Source of the DNA: Vreelandella azerica
Lineage (GTDB): Bacteria > Pseudomonadota > Gammaproteobacteria > Pseudomonadales > Halomonadaceae
Direction: 5' to 3'
Length of the DNA: 64,000 nt
Assembly: GCF_013112225.1 (NCBI RefSeq)
Contig: NZ_JABFHI010000003.1
Location: 248,001-312,000 of the forward strand
Of the stretch, positions 20,201 to 29,657 are shown in pieces. Numbering within the stretch: position 1 is the first letter of the stretch; the number at the start of each line of letters is the position of its first letter. The translations under genes and the position numbers were made by a program. The notes beneath the pieces are model-generated. The model saw only the letters and a program-made list of their open reading frames with translations, was not told where the DNA came from and searched no databases.

Positions 20201-20217
20201 TTGAATGAACGTTCAAA
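20201..20217. promoter_or_regulatory. BetI-like operator upstream of the BCCT gene
   Basis: The perfect palindrome TGAACGTTCA (20206-20215), within TTGAATGAACGTTCAAA, lies about 50 bases upstream of the BCCT start on the - strand. It resembles the choline-sensing TetR-family repressor BetI box (core GAACGTTC, from memory). No betI gene is in the window, so regulation is inferred. Confidence 0.55.
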
Positions 20218-20300
20218 TAAAATACGCACTTTACCCGCAGGCTTCAAGGCCGGAACAGAGATTCTTCGTCAGGAAAATGGCGATTCAACGCTGATTGGAC

Positions 20301-20327
20301 ACAAAAATGCCCGGGAAACCGGGCATT
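20301..20327 (-). terminator. Rho-independent terminator of the Spy-like gene
   Basis: On the - strand AATGCCCGG pairs with CCGGGCATT around TTTC, followed by TTTTTG. On + this is 20306-20314 with 20319-20327 and an A5 run at 20303-20307. It lies about 35 bases past the Spy-like gene stop. Confidence 0.82.
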
Positions 20328-20361
20328 AGCTGACTGTATTAAATTAAGTAAGAATTAACGT

Positions 20362-20829
20362 TTATTGGGCATTTTGTGGGCTATTACCCCGAGCCTGGCT
20401 TTGATTGCCATGCCCCTGGCCTTGGTTGCCCTGGCCATGACCTTTTTGGCCCTGCTGGCCACGGCCCTCATGAAACTCCTCACGCATTTCGCGCATGGTT
20501 GACTCAAGCGACTGGCGCTCTTCGTCGCTTAAAATGGTCTGAATACGTGCCTGATGCTCTTCACGGACTTCGCGCATGGCGTTGAAATGCTGTTCGCGCG
20601 CTTTATTCAGCTGGGCCTGCTTTGATTCGCTGATCCCAGCACGCTGGTACAGCTCTGCCCGGCGTTCCTGCATCCGTTCCTGCATCTGCTCGGCTTTGTT
20701 GCTGCGCTCGCCACCATGCTTGCCGTGTTGATCAGCCTGAGCGGTCAGGGCAAGCGGCATCAGGGCGAGTGCCAGCAGTGCCGGGGCAAGTGAACGGCGT
20801 AATGTAGGAGTCAATGGTGATGTCTGCAT
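20362..20829 (-). CDS. Spy/CpxP-like periplasmic chaperone
   Basis: A 155-residue exported protein. The signal peptide (residues 1-34, cleavage near TAQA-D) is followed by a highly charged alpha-helical body with two LTxxQ-type repeats in degenerate form (ISESKQAQLNKARE and LSDEERQSLESTMREM), and a Gly/Gln/His-rich tail of about 35 residues. This is the architecture of Spy/CpxP periplasmic stress chaperones. The ATG at 20829 has AGGAGA upstream. In E. coli spy belongs to the Bae/Cpx envelope stress regulon; a BaeSR-like pair lies nearby and a shared box was noted upstream. The His/Gln tail could bind metal (speculative). Confidence 0.75.
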   Translation of the reverse strand: MQTSPLTPTLRRSLAPALLALALMPLALTAQADQHGKHGGERSNKAEQMQERMQERRAELYQRAGISESKQAQLNKAREQHFNAMREVREEHQARIQTILSDEERQSLESTMREMREEFHEGRGQQGQKGHGQGNQGQGHGNQSQARGNSPQNAQ

Positions 20830-20914
20830 GGAAGTTCTCCTGTTGAAGGGGCGGGAAGGAAGAAGGTAACGGCCCCTGGACACAAAAATAATGGCATTAG
20901 CTCATGCAAGGGCA

Positions 20915-20931
20915 TTGCACAGAATGTGCAA
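20915..20931. promoter_or_regulatory. Perfect inverted repeat upstream of the Spy-like gene
   Basis: TTGCACA (20915-20921) and TGTGCAA (20925-20931) form a perfect inverted repeat with a 3-base spacer, 86 bases upstream of the Spy-like start codon. On the - strand it reads TTGCACATTCTGTGCAA. A related site is found at 28475-28491 before the RND efflux operon. A binding site for the local response regulator is inferred. Confidence 0.5.
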
Positions 20932-21031
20932 TAAAGAAGGTGATTCACCCAACGGGCAAGCGTGACATCCAGGTAAGGGCGGGTCAGACTGTGCTTCAGG
21001 GGAGAGGTTATCACGCTCAAGGAGCTATACC

Positions 21032-22000
21032 ATGAAGCTTGCCAAACCGCACCGAACGTCGTCAGCTGTGGATAATGCCCAAGGTTCTGGCCTATTCAGC
21101 CAGTTTGCTCGTTTAACCGGGTTGAGTCTTGCAGCGGCGCTGCTTTCAGGCTGTGGCGTGATTCATCAGGCCAGCCAGGGTGAAACGGCGTTGGAAACCC
21201 AGGGGCTGAATGCGCCGGTGGCCTTTACCCGCCTGCCTGCTCAGCGCTATTCCCCGGAGGATTGGCCACAGCCGCTTAATGCGGATGTCTACCTGCCCGA
21301 GGCCAACGGCGAGCTACGTCCGGCGGCACTGGTGGTGCACGGCGGCGGCTGGCGCAACCGTGGGCCGGAGGATATGACCGATATCGCTGAACAGCTGGCG
21401 GCCCAGGGCTATGTCACCGTCAATATCGAGCATCGCTTTGCCCCGGACTACCGCTTTCCGGCTCAGGTGCATGATCTGCAGCAGGCCATGCGCTGGCTGA
21501 ATGACAATGCCGATGACTGGCAGTTGGATACCGACAGGATCGTTGGCGTAGGCTTTTCGTCCGGCGCGCATCTGGTCAGCCTGCTGGCCCTGTCCGGTGC
21601 TGAAGGCCCCTTGGCGGAGCCTTATGGCGGCGAGCATGCGCGCCTGGCAGCGGTGATGGCGGGCGGTGTGCCCAGTGACCTGCTCAAGTTCGACGATGGC
21701 CGCCTGGTGGTGCAGTTTATCGGCGGCACTCGGGCGCAAAAACCAGAGGCCTATGCGCTGGCGTCGCCGGCGCGCCAGATCAGTGACAATGCGCCGCCTT
21801 TCTTTATCTACCACGGCCGACTGGATCAGCTGGTGCCGGTGGATCACGCCACGGATTTCTATGCCCAGCTCAAAGCAGAGGGCGTTGAAAGTGAACTTTA
21901 CCTGTTGCGCGGGCGCGGCCATATCACCAGCTTTGTTCTGGAAGGGCAGGCGATCGAAGCGGGTATCGCCTTTCTTAACCAGCAGGTGAACCCGCGTTGA
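21032..22000 (+). CDS. Lipoprotein alpha/beta hydrolase (carboxylesterase-like)
   Basis: A 322-residue predicted lipoprotein. A hydrophobic N-terminal segment ends in a lipobox (ALLSGC, Cys near 42). The hydrolase domain has the oxyanion motif VVHGGGWRNRG, the nucleophile elbow GFSSG (GxSxG), a late Asp in YHGRLDQLVPVDHATDFY and a His in RGRGHITSF, giving a full catalytic triad. It most resembles HGGG-type esterases/peptidases (BD-FAE or hormone-sensitive-lipase-like). Substrate is unknown. It is convergent with the response regulator gene, 6 bases apart. Confidence 0.82.
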   Translation: MKLAKPHRTSSAVDNAQGSGLFSQFARLTGLSLAAALLSGCGVIHQASQGETALETQGLNAPVAFTRLPAQRYSPEDWPQPLNADVYLPEANGELRPAALVVHGGGWRNRGPEDMTDIAEQLAAQGYVTVNIEHRFAPDYRFPAQVHDLQQAMRWLNDNADDWQLDTDRIVGVGFSSGAHLVSLLALSGAEGPLAEPYGGEHARLAAVMAGGVPSDLLKFDDGRLVVQFIGGTRAQKPEAYALASPARQISDNAPPFFIYHGRLDQLVPVDHATDFYAQLKAEGVESELYLLRGRGHITSFVLEGQAIEAGIAFLNQQVNPR

Positions 22001-22006
22001 GAGGCG

Positions 22007-22699
22007 TCATCCCAGCGGCTGGTACTTGTAACCCACGCCGTAGACAGAGCGGATGATTTCCTTGTCGGGCAGGGTATCGGCGATCTTGCGGCGCAGTTTC
22101 TTGATATGGCTGTCGACGGTACGCTCGGAGACAATGCGGTTATCGCGGTACATATGATCCATCAGCTGCTCGCGGGTAAAGATACGCCCGGGGGCGTCCA
22201 TCATCACCCGCAACAGCTGGAACTCAACCGCCGTGAGGCTCAAATCCTCGCCAGCGGCAAAAGCCTGCCAGCCGTCTTCGTTAAGTGTCAGCAGGGCGGC
22301 GTCGGATGAAACGCCTGCCTCGCTGGCCAAGCCGCGTCTTAACACGGCTTTTACCCGCGCCACCACTTCACGGGGGCTGAACGGCTTACAGATATAGTCA
22401 TCGGCGCCCAACTCCAGGCCCAGCAGGCGGTCGACCTCTTCCACCCGGGCAGTCACCATGATGATGGCGACCCCGGGGTGGTGCTGGCGAATCTCGCGGC
22501 ACAGCGTCAGGCCGTCCTTGCCGGGCAGCATCAAGTCCAGCAGGACAAGCGCCGGGGCGTTGTTGGCCAGCCAGGGCAGGACATCGTTGCCGTTTTCCAG
22601 CGCTTGGGTGGTGAACCCATCGGCCTGCAGGTAATCAGCCATCAGGCGGGCGATTTTGGGTTCATCCTCGACAATCAGCAAGCGGTGGTCATCCGCCAT
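22007..22699 (-). CDS. baeR: OmpR-family response regulator (BaeR-like)
   Basis: A 230-residue response regulator. The receiver (LLIVEDEPKIARLMADYL, phospho-Asp in LVLLDLMLPGKDGL, switch Lys in DDYICKPFSPREV) precedes an OmpR/PhoB winged helix (FQLLRVMMDAPGRIFTREQLMDHMY, RTVDSHIKKLRRKI, VYGVGYKY). The ATG at 22699 follows AAGGAGA. It is the last gene of the operon membrane-fusion protein, RND pump, sensor kinase, regulator. By position it is likely to control the pump and possibly the Spy-like gene. The BaeR name is by arrangement and is only tentative. Confidence 0.85.
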   Translation of the reverse strand: MADDHRLLIVEDEPKIARLMADYLQADGFTTQALENGNDVLPWLANNAPALVLLDLMLPGKDGLTLCREIRQHHPGVAIIMVTARVEEVDRLLGLELGADDYICKPFSPREVVARVKAVLRRGLASEAGVSSDAALLTLNEDGWQAFAAGEDLSLTAVEFQLLRVMMDAPGRIFTREQLMDHMYRDNRIVSERTVDSHIKKLRRKIADTLPDKEIIRSVYGVGYKYQPLG

Positions 22700-22719
22700 A
22701 AGTCTCTCCTTGAAGGCCA

Positions 22720-24122
22720 TCAATCAGTTGGTAAAAGTGCCAGGGTCAAAGTCCAGCGCAACCCGCCCAGCGGTGAGGCGCTGGCCTGCAGTTGCCCACC
22801 ATGGGCGTGCACCAGGGCATTGGCAATTGAAAGGCCCAGGCCACTGCCGCCGCTGGCGCGATTGCGCGAGCCTTCCACCCGGTAGAGGCGCTCGGTCAAA
22901 CGGGCCAGCTCACTTTCAGGCACGCCGGGAGCGCTGTCTTCCCATACCAGCACAGCATGCTGGCCGTCACTGCGTAACGTCACGCGCAGGATGCCGGGCG
23001 CCTGGGTATAGGCGCAGCTGTTATCCAGCAGGTTGCTCCATAGCTGGCGCAGGCGTTGGGCATCGCCGTGCACCTCAATATCAGGTTCGATCCGGCTTTT
23101 CAGGGTCAGGCCTGTGTCTTCCAGCCAGTAGCGGGCATCGTCCAGACGGTGTTGCAGGTGATCGCTGAGGTTGAGCGGCGCCAGCTGGATCTCGAGAGCA
23201 CCGGCGTCGCTTTGCGAGAGTAGCCGCAGGTCGGTCACCAGGCGTTCCAACTGAGCGACCTCCTGGCCCAGAGATCCGAGATTTTCCTGGGTCAGCGGGC
23301 GAATGCCATCCTGCATGGCTTCGATCTCACCTCTTAACACGGCCAGCGGAGTGCGCAGTTCGTGGGCGGTATCCGAGACCCAGCGGGCGCGAGCTTGGCG
23401 ATTGGCCTCCAGGGTCGCGGCCAGCACGTTGAAGTCTCGGGCCAGGCGTGAAAGCTCATCACGCCCGCGTTCTTTCAGGCGGGTATGGTAATCCCCCTGG
23501 GTAAGGCGCTGGGTGGCGCTTGCCAGGACCCGGGCACGACGACCCAGCCACCAGGCAAGCCCCCGGCCAGCAGCAGGGAAGCAAGGCCCAGAGAGGCCAC
23601 AATAATCACCAGATTACGCTGCTGGCGTTCCAGAAAGCGGCTCTCCATGCGCTCCATGACCTGCCGCGGTGGGCGGTAACCCAGGGTGCCAATGGTTTGG
23701 CCCTCCACCTCAAGCCGTAGCCAGTGCCAGGCATCCGGCCCGCTTGCCCGGCGGTTATCGGCCTGAATCACGAAGTCGCCATCCGGGTCGCGGAGTACAA
23801 AGTCGCGGGCTTCCCCCAGCAAGGAAGGCCGCTCACGGTAGGATTTGCCCAGCGCATGGCGCACCACTGCAGGCCAGCGGTCAGGTTCGTCGGCCAGCCA
23901 CGCCCAACCCTGATGATATTGCCAACGAGTCTGCAGCCCTTCGGCCAGCACCTGGGCGCGGCGTTCCTGGGCCTGGTTCAGATACTCGAAAAAACCGCGA
24001 TCAATGCTGTGGGAAACCGCCATGAAGACCCCGGCAGAAATCGCCACGTTAACGCTGAGAATGATCACAAACAGCTTGATTCCCAGCCGCGAGGTCTGGC
24101 GCAGTGCGGCAAAAAGCTTCAT
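22720..24122 (-). CDS. baeS: Sensor histidine kinase (BaeS-like, frameshifted)
   Basis: An inner-membrane sensor kinase of about 467 residues after correction. Two transmembrane helices (about residues 14-36 and 170-190) flank a periplasmic domain. The frame is lost at the second helix: adding one base to the C5 run at 23560-23564 (G5 on the coding strand) gives LLLAGGLAWWLGRRARVLASATQRL followed by a HAMP linker, HisKA (VSDTAHELRTPLAVLRGEIEAM) and HATPase (NLLDNSCAYTQAPG, EDSAPGVPES, GGSGLGLSIA). It overlaps the pump gene by 4 bases and sits 20 bases before the regulator. Envelope-stress or toxic-compound sensing is inferred from context. Confidence 0.86.
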
Positions 24123-27100
24123 GGCCTGGCCTCCGCCGTGTTCGTCTGGCGGGTAAAGCGCTCGCGCATGTTTTCAAGGCCCAGGTAAAGGCAGGGCACC
24201 AGCACCAGTAGGATCAAGGTGGCGAATAGCATGCCAAAGCCCAGCGAAATGGCCATGGGGATCATGAAGCGGGCCTGACGGGAGGTTTCCAGCATCATGG
24301 GGGCCAGCCCCAGGAAGGTGGTTAACGTGGTCATCATGATCGGCCGCAGGCGGCGGGTCGCAGCGGCGACAATCGCCTCGCGGGCGGCCATGCCTTCGCG
24401 GCGCTTGCGGTTGGCGTAGTCAATCAGCACCAGGGCATCGTTGATCACCACGCCAGAGAGCGCCAGCATGCCCAGCAGGCTGATAATCGACAGGCCAAAG
24501 CCCAGAATCACATGCCCGCCCATGGCCCCAACGATGCCGAACGGAATCGCCGCCAGCACCAGCAGCGGCTGGGTATAACTGCGAAACGGAATAGCCATGA
24601 GAGAATACAGCGCGCCCAGCATCAGCCACATGGCGGTACGTAGTGTGGCTAGATTATCGGCGGTGTCCTGCTGGCGGCCACCCAGGCCGACTTCCAGACC
24701 GCTAAACTGCGCCTGAAGGTTGGGGAAGACTTCCTCGCGCAGGGTCGCCAGTACCTGATTGATCGCCACATCGCCCTCGCTGTCCGCCGTCACGGTAATG
24801 ATCCGTCGGCCGTCAATGCGTTGAATACTGCTGGACGCCTGGCTCAGGGTGAACTCTGCGACCCGGGACAGCGGCACGCTCAGCCCCTCCGGGGTCTGGA
24901 TCGGCAGCCGATAAAGCGCGTCGAGGCTGTCGCGGGCATCAGGGGGCAGGCGTACCTCAATGCTGACCTCGCTGCGGCCGCTGAACTGCTCGATGGCCGT
25001 GGCGCCCTGCAAGGGGCCGCGCAGAGCGCGCGCCAGCTCACTGCCGGTCAGGCCCAGCGCCCGGCCCTCGCTGGAAAGGCGCATTTCAAGCTGGGGTTTG
25101 CCATCGCCCAGGCCGCTGTCGACATCAATCAGGCCAAAGTTTGTCAGCTCAGTCGCCAGCCGTTCGGCGGCGCTTTCCAGCACCTGGGTATCCGGGTGGG
25201 AAAGCCGCAGGCTAAGCGCCGCGCCGCTTCCCGGGCCGCCAACGTCTGATTCAAAACGCACCGACTGGGCGCCCACCAGATCACCGCTCAGCTCGCGCCA
25301 GGCCGGGGCGATACGTGAGGGCGGCCAGTCGTCGAGGCTTTCCGCGGCGATATCCAGGCGTATGCTGAGGCTTTCGCCATCCAGCTGGGTGCGTGAACTG
25401 CTAAAACTCAGGCTGTCTTCGCTCTCTGCCAGGGTGTCGGCGGCATCCAGCAGTTGCTGGCTCAGGCTACGGCTCAGGCTAATGGGGCTGCCAATCGGCA
25501 GAGTGACGCTGGCCTGCACCTGATCGGATTCGATTCTGGGCATCAGCGAAAAGCCCAGCCGTCCGCTCATTGCCCAGGCCAGGGTCAGCGCCAAGATGAC
25601 CACCCCAATGGAAATCGTCAGCAGGCGCTGATTCAGTGCGTGCTGCAGAAAAGGCTCAAAACGCTGGTAGGTGAAATGATGCAACCCAGCCTGCATACGC
25701 TGGCGCAGTTGGTCCAGCCAGTTGGCCCTTGCTTTCTTGTTCGCTCGGCTATGGGCCAGATGGTTGGGCAGGATAAACAGCGCTTCCACCCAGGAAATCA
25801 GGAAGACAGTGATGACCACCATGGGCACGGTGGCGAAAATCAGCCCCAGGAAACCGGGCAGGAACAGCAACGGCAGAAAGGCGACGATGTTGGACAGAAT
25901 GGCAAAGGTCAGCGGCGTGGCAATCTCGCGTGCCCCAAGCACCGCCGCATCGCGCAGGGAATAGCCCTGCTCGCGGTAGCTGTAGATGTTTTCACCCACC
26001 ATGATGGCGTCATCCACCACGATGCCGAGGGCGATAATAAAGGCGAACATGGAAATCATGTTCAGCGAGACGCCCATCCAGGGCAGAAACAGCAGGGCGC
26101 CCAGAAAGGCAATCGGAATGCCCAAGGTGACCCAGAAGGCCAGCCGGGCCTGCAGGAACAGTGCCATCAGCACCATCACCAGGGTCAGCCCCAGCCAGGC
26201 ATTCTTGAGCAGCAGATCCAGACGGCCCTGATAGATCTCCGAGGTATCGCGGGAAATATCCAGGCTCACGCCGTCAGGAAGGTTGGCGCGCAGGCGCTCA
26301 AGCTCGCCCTGAACCGCACCGGAAAGCCCGGTCGGGGTCTGGTTGCCCACCTGATACACATTGACCGACAGCGCTGGCTCGCCGTTATAGAAAACTTCGC
26401 GATCCGTTTCGGCAAAGCCCGCCTGCACGCGGGCAATATCCCCCAGGCGCACCGGCGCGCCCTGAGTGCTGGTGATGACCGGTAAATCGGCAAACTCTTC
26501 GGCGCCGTTACGCCGCCCCTGGTAGCGCACCAGCCATTCGCCTTCCCGGGTACTCAGCTGGCCGCTGGCCAGGTCCAGAGCTTCCTGGCCAATCAGGTTG
26601 GCCAACGCCTGGTGGTCAATGCCGTAGCGCTGGATGGCTTCCTCGTCCAGATGGATCTGGATTTCCCGGTCACGGTCGCCGGAAACCTCCACCCGGGAGA
26701 TGCCTGCGGCTGCCAGCAGTTCAGCGCGCACGTTTTCAGCGGCGTCGTGCAGGGCGCTTAAGCCCACCTGGCCGTAAACCTGCAGGCTGAGCACGCTGCG
26801 CGACCCGCCCGAGAGGCTGATCCGCGGCGGGTTGGCGGCCTCCGGCAGGATGGTGATGGCATCTACCGCCTGTTGGATATCCTGGTAGACGCGCATCACG
26901 TTGATACCTTCGGTCAGCTCGGCGCGCAGCCGGCCACTGCCTTCATTGGCGGTGGCGGTCAGTTCGTCAATGCCCTCAACATCGGCCAGCGCCGCTTCCA
27001 CCGGCAGCAGAATGCTTTGCTCGATATCCTCAGGCGTGGCGCCCGGGTAGCTGATGCTGACATTGATGATTTCCATCTCGAAATCAGGGAACAGCTCCTT

Positions 27101-27208
27101 CTTGATGCTCAGCGAGGCGAGCAAGCCTCCGGCAATCAGCAGAACCATCAAGAGGTTGGGGGCGACGCCATGGTCGACCATCCAGGCAAGCGGGCCACGG
27201 CGGTTCAT
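24119..27208 (-). CDS. RND family efflux transporter permease
   Basis: A 1029-residue resistance-nodulation-division pump, the usual length for drug-type (HAE) members. The N-terminal helix is followed by the family start 'VSISYPGATPEDIEQSILLPVE', large periplasmic loops after TM1 and TM7, and TM4 with IALGIVVDDAIMVGENIY, whose DD carries the proton relay. C-terminal repeats include GVVINDALVLIDYANRKRREG and RRLRPIMMTTLTTFLGLAPMM. It exports toxic or amphiphilic compounds using the proton gradient. It overlaps the adaptor gene upstream and the kinase gene downstream by 4 bases each. No outer-membrane channel gene is adjacent. Confidence 0.9.
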   Translation of the reverse strand: MNRRGPLAWMVDHGVAPNLLMVLLIAGGLLASLSIKKELFPDFEMEIINVSISYPGATPEDIEQSILLPVEAALADVEGIDELTATANEGSGRLRAELTEGINVMRVYQDIQQAVDAITILPEAANPPRISLSGGSRSVLSLQVYGQVGLSALHDAAENVRAELLAAAGISRVEVSGDRDREIQIHLDEEAIQRYGIDHQALANLIGQEALDLASGQLSTREGEWLVRYQGRRNGAEEFADLPVITSTQGAPVRLGDIARVQAGFAETDREVFYNGEPALSVNVYQVGNQTPTGLSGAVQGELERLRANLPDGVSLDISRDTSEIYQGRLDLLLKNAWLGLTLVMVLMALFLQARLAFWVTLGIPIAFLGALLFLPWMGVSLNMISMFAFIIALGIVVDDAIMVGENIYSYREQGYSLRDAAVLGAREIATPLTFAILSNIVAFLPLLFLPGFLGLIFATVPMVVITVFLISWVEALFILPNHLAHSRANKKARANWLDQLRQRMQAGLHHFTYQRFEPFLQHALNQRLLTISIGVVILALTLAWAMSGRLGFSLMPRIESDQVQASVTLPIGSPISLSRSLSQQLLDAADTLAESEDSLSFSSSRTQLDGESLSIRLDIAAESLDDWPPSRIAPAWRELSGDLVGAQSVRFESDVGGPGSGAALSLRLSHPDTQVLESAAERLATELTNFGLIDVDSGLGDGKPQLEMRLSSEGRALGLTGSELARALRGPLQGATAIEQFSGRSEVSIEVRLPPDARDSLDALYRLPIQTPEGLSVPLSRVAEFTLSQASSSIQRIDGRRIITVTADSEGDVAINQVLATLREEVFPNLQAQFSGLEVGLGGRQQDTADNLATLRTAMWLMLGALYSLMAIPFRSYTQPLLVLAAIPFGIVGAMGGHVILGFGLSIISLLGMLALSGVVINDALVLIDYANRKRREGMAAREAIVAAATRRLRPIMMTTLTTFLGLAPMMLETSRQARFMIPMAISLGFGMLFATLILLVLVPCLYLGLENMRERFTRQTNTAEARP

Positions 27209-28382
27209 GGTGTTTCCTCCTGACCCGTGCGAACGCGCTGGCCTTCACGGGGGTTAACAAGCCCCGCAACCACTACCCGCTGGCCCGTTTCAAGGCCGCT
27301 GCTGACCAGTACCTCCCGTTCGCCACGGTGGGCCAGGGTGACCTGGCTTTGCTGCAGCTGGTTCTGATCATCCAGCCACCACACCAGATTGCCGGGCCGC
27401 AGCGCTGCGGCGGGCAGGGCGATCAGGGTTTGCGTGTTTGCCGGGTCAATCTCGGCACGCAGCACGTCCCCCAGGCGCAGGGCCGGGCCGGGGCTTTCCA
27501 AAGCCAAGGGGTCATCCACGCCAATCAATAGCTGCACCTGCAGGCCGTTTTCTTCCAGGCTGGGCAGCACGGCCAGCAGCTGGCCCGGGCGCTGGCTATC
27601 GTCAGGCCAGCCCCGGCTGGTAAGGGTGACGCTATCGCCAGGCGCCAGCCAGCTTGCGTGCTCGCCGGGCAGGGAGGCACGCACCCAGAACTGCTCCACG
27701 CTGATCAGGCTGACTACTTCAGTGCCCTGGTTAAGCAGGCTGCCCGCACCCACCAAACGCTCCTGCACCATGGCCCGGAAGGGCGCACGCAGGGTGGCGC
27801 GTTCAAGGTTCAACGCCGCCTGATCGCGAGCGACCCGCGCCTGGGTCAGCTGCGCCTGTACCTGACGTAATTGCGGCTCACGCAGCACCAGGGCACGGCG
27901 CTCCGGCGAGAGCTGGCGGCCAAAGGATTCGTACTCGCTGCGCGCCCGCTGCTGTTCTGCCTGCTCAAGGGCCAGCTGGGCCTGGGCATTGGCCAACTGA
28001 GCCTCGGCATCCTGAAGCGCCAGCTGCAGGTCGGCCTGGTCAATATGTGCCAGCGCCGCCCCGGCTTCCACCACGCTGCCGGGCACCACGTTATCGCCAA
28101 AGCGCTCCAGCTGCCCCGCCACACGGCTGGCGATATTGGCCTGCTGTTCGGCCTCCACACGCCCGAAGGCGAGCAAGCGCGGCGCCTGCTCGCTGGCCTC
28201 CACGCGCACCACCTCCACCCGAGGCGGCACCGGCTCCGGCGGCGGGCGACGCTCCACCCGCGGCGGTTCATTCAACAACCACCAGGCACCCCCAACCCGC
28301 CCACCAGCACCAGCAGGGCAATCAGAATACCGGGCCGAAAACGGCCCCGTTGGCGAGTAAGGCACAGGCGAGCAGCAGGCAT
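27205..28382 (-). CDS. RND efflux periplasmic adaptor (membrane fusion protein, frameshifted)
   Basis: The adaptor linking the RND pump to an outer-membrane channel, about 392 residues. The true start is probably the ATG at 28382 (MPAARLCLTRQRGRFRPGILIALLVLVGG), which gives a membrane anchor. Its frame joins the rest (GAWWLLNEPPRVERR) if one base is added to the C5 run at 28289-28293 (G5 on the coding strand). A lipoyl half-motif (ANIASRVAGQLERFGDNVVPGSVVEAG), a long coiled coil (about residues 120-200), the second lipoyl half (LRAPFRAMVQERLVGAG) and beta-barrel domains follow. It overlaps the pump start by 4 bases. A TTGCACA-type box lies 93 bases upstream. Confidence 0.86.
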
Positions 28383-28474
28383 AGGCGTGAACACTTCCGG
28401 GATTCAAAATAACGTCAGGCGAAAAGGCCATAAAGATAACATGACCCAGCATGCGCGATGCACGCGCAACCAAT

Positions 28475-28491
28475 CGACACACAATGTGCAA
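28475..28491. promoter_or_regulatory. Box upstream of RND operon, related to the Spy-gene box
   Basis: On the - strand this reads TTGCACATTGTGTGTCG, matching 13 of 17 positions of the box upstream of the Spy-like gene (20915-20931), including the first nine. It lies 93 bases upstream of the adaptor start codon, close to the 86 bases seen for the Spy-like gene. Shared control by the operon's own response regulator is inferred. Confidence 0.45.
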
Positions 28492-28642
28492 AGTGTGTGG
28501 AAGGTGGGAAAGGTGCTCAGTGGCAAGGCCGGGATGACAATCGGTAATTCGCGCTTTTGTATTGGCACCACAAAGGGTGATTTAATTTAGGAGTGATTTA
28601 TATTATGTCAGTCGGTCGGGTGTTCATGGAGGAACTAAGTAG

Positions 28643-29173
28643 TTATGCAAAAGTTATCGTGTTATCTACGCCATAACCGTTACAGACGCCTTTCACCGCC
28701 TGACAGAGCCTATCGAAAGAGCTATAGGCCGTCAGTGGTAACCAGCGATATTTGATTTCACGCCAAAGAATTTCGATCAGATTCAACTCAGGCGAGTATG
28801 GCGACAGATAAATCAGGTGAATACGGTGGGTCATCCAATCAATGATTTTCCGTCGAAATGCCTTGGAGTGATGCATTTTGGCATTGTCTAGCACAACAAC
28901 AGCGAAGGCATCAGGATCTTTCTGTGCTGCAAATTGGTCAAACGCCTCTATAACCGTTTCACTATTCACCGTGTCCATTGTCATATGATGAAAGAACATC
29001 CCTTTTCTGGATAAAAAACCTAATACATTCAATCTCTTGCTATGAGAGTAAGCAGTGACTTCCCAGGGTTGCCCTATTGGGCTCCATGCATAAGGCAGTG
29101 ATGAAGACTGCGAAAATCCAGTTTCATCAAAGAAGTAAAGATCACAGGTGCCGCTGTCTTCCCATTCTTTCAA
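28643..29173 (-). CDS. IS630 transposase, second frame (DDE domain), copy 1
   Basis: The 176-residue DDE nuclease part of an IS630 transposase. It has the first catalytic Asp in LYFFDETGFSQ, the second in VVLDNAKMHHSKAF and the Glu in SPYSPELNLIEILWREIKY. It continues the helix-turn-helix part encoded by 29256-29657 after a frame change at a run of seven A on the coding strand (T7 at 29262-29268). The full transposase would be about 340 residues. Confidence 0.88.
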   Translation of the reverse strand: MKEWEDSGTCDLYFFDETGFSQSSSLPYAWSPIGQPWEVTAYSHSKRLNVLGFLSRKGMFFHHMTMDTVNSETVIEAFDQFAAQKDPDAFAVVVLDNAKMHHSKAFRRKIIDWMTHRIHLIYLSPYSPELNLIEILWREIKYRWLPLTAYSSFDRLCQAVKGVCNGYGVDNTITFA

Positions 29174-29255
29174 TGCGTTGATCAGGCCTTGCGTATTGCG
29201 GAAATCTGTCTCGTCACGCCGTGCCTTCAGCGAGTAGCGAACACGTTTACAACTG

Positions 29256-29657
29256 TTACCGTTTTTTTAGAGCACGACGTAGGGTATCTCGACTGACCAC
29301 TTTCCCGGTTTTTTCTTGAAACTTGGCATGCAGCACCGGCAACTGATGAGGATGATCTTCAACAAGCTGCTGCAATAACGCTATCTCGCCATCATTGAGA
29401 AGGTTTGGCCGCCCGTCGCGGGGTTTGTCTTGCAGACCGTCAATACCGTCTGCTTCCCACTGGGATAGCCATGTCGATACCGTATCGCGCTTGACCCCGA
29501 GAATGTCACGAATTTGATTGATCGTGTGCCCTTTATGGCTCAATAAGATGGCATGAGCGCGACGGCGTAAGGCTCGCTTTTCACCGTACTGATAAGCGTT
29601 ATTTACAATGCGCTGTTGGTCTGGTGTCAAAGAGATGAAGCGTAACGGCTTGGACAT
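29256..29657 (-). CDS. IS630 transposase, first frame (HTH part), copy 1
   Basis: A 133-residue DNA-binding part of the IS630 transposase. It has two helix-turn-helix units (HTINQIRDILGVKRDTVSTWLSQWEADG and LHAKFQEKTGKVVSRDTLRRALKK). It ends just after a run of seven A on the coding strand. One A fewer would fuse it to the DDE frame, so transcriptional slippage or programmed frameshifting is likely; the same A7 occurs in copy 2. Confidence 0.88.
   Translation of the reverse strand: MSKPLRFISLTPDQQRIVNNAYQYGEKRALRRRAHAILLSHKGHTINQIRDILGVKRDTVSTWLSQWEADGIDGLQDKPRDGRPNLLNDGEIALLQQLVEDHPHQLPVLHAKFQEKTGKVVSRDTLRRALKKR

Noticed and set aside
22720..22723. Response regulator start at 22723, giving a 4-base overlap with the kinase gene.
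   Set aside because: The ATG at 22699 has an ideal AAGGAGA site and starts directly at the receiver domain; the extra residues are unlike the family.
25454..26485. A 343-codon open frame on the + strand opposite the RND pump gene.
   Set aside because: It is the antisense shadow of a long GC-rich gene; its composition is rich in Gln, His and Gly and shows no domain, and the RND protein on the other strand is unmistakable.
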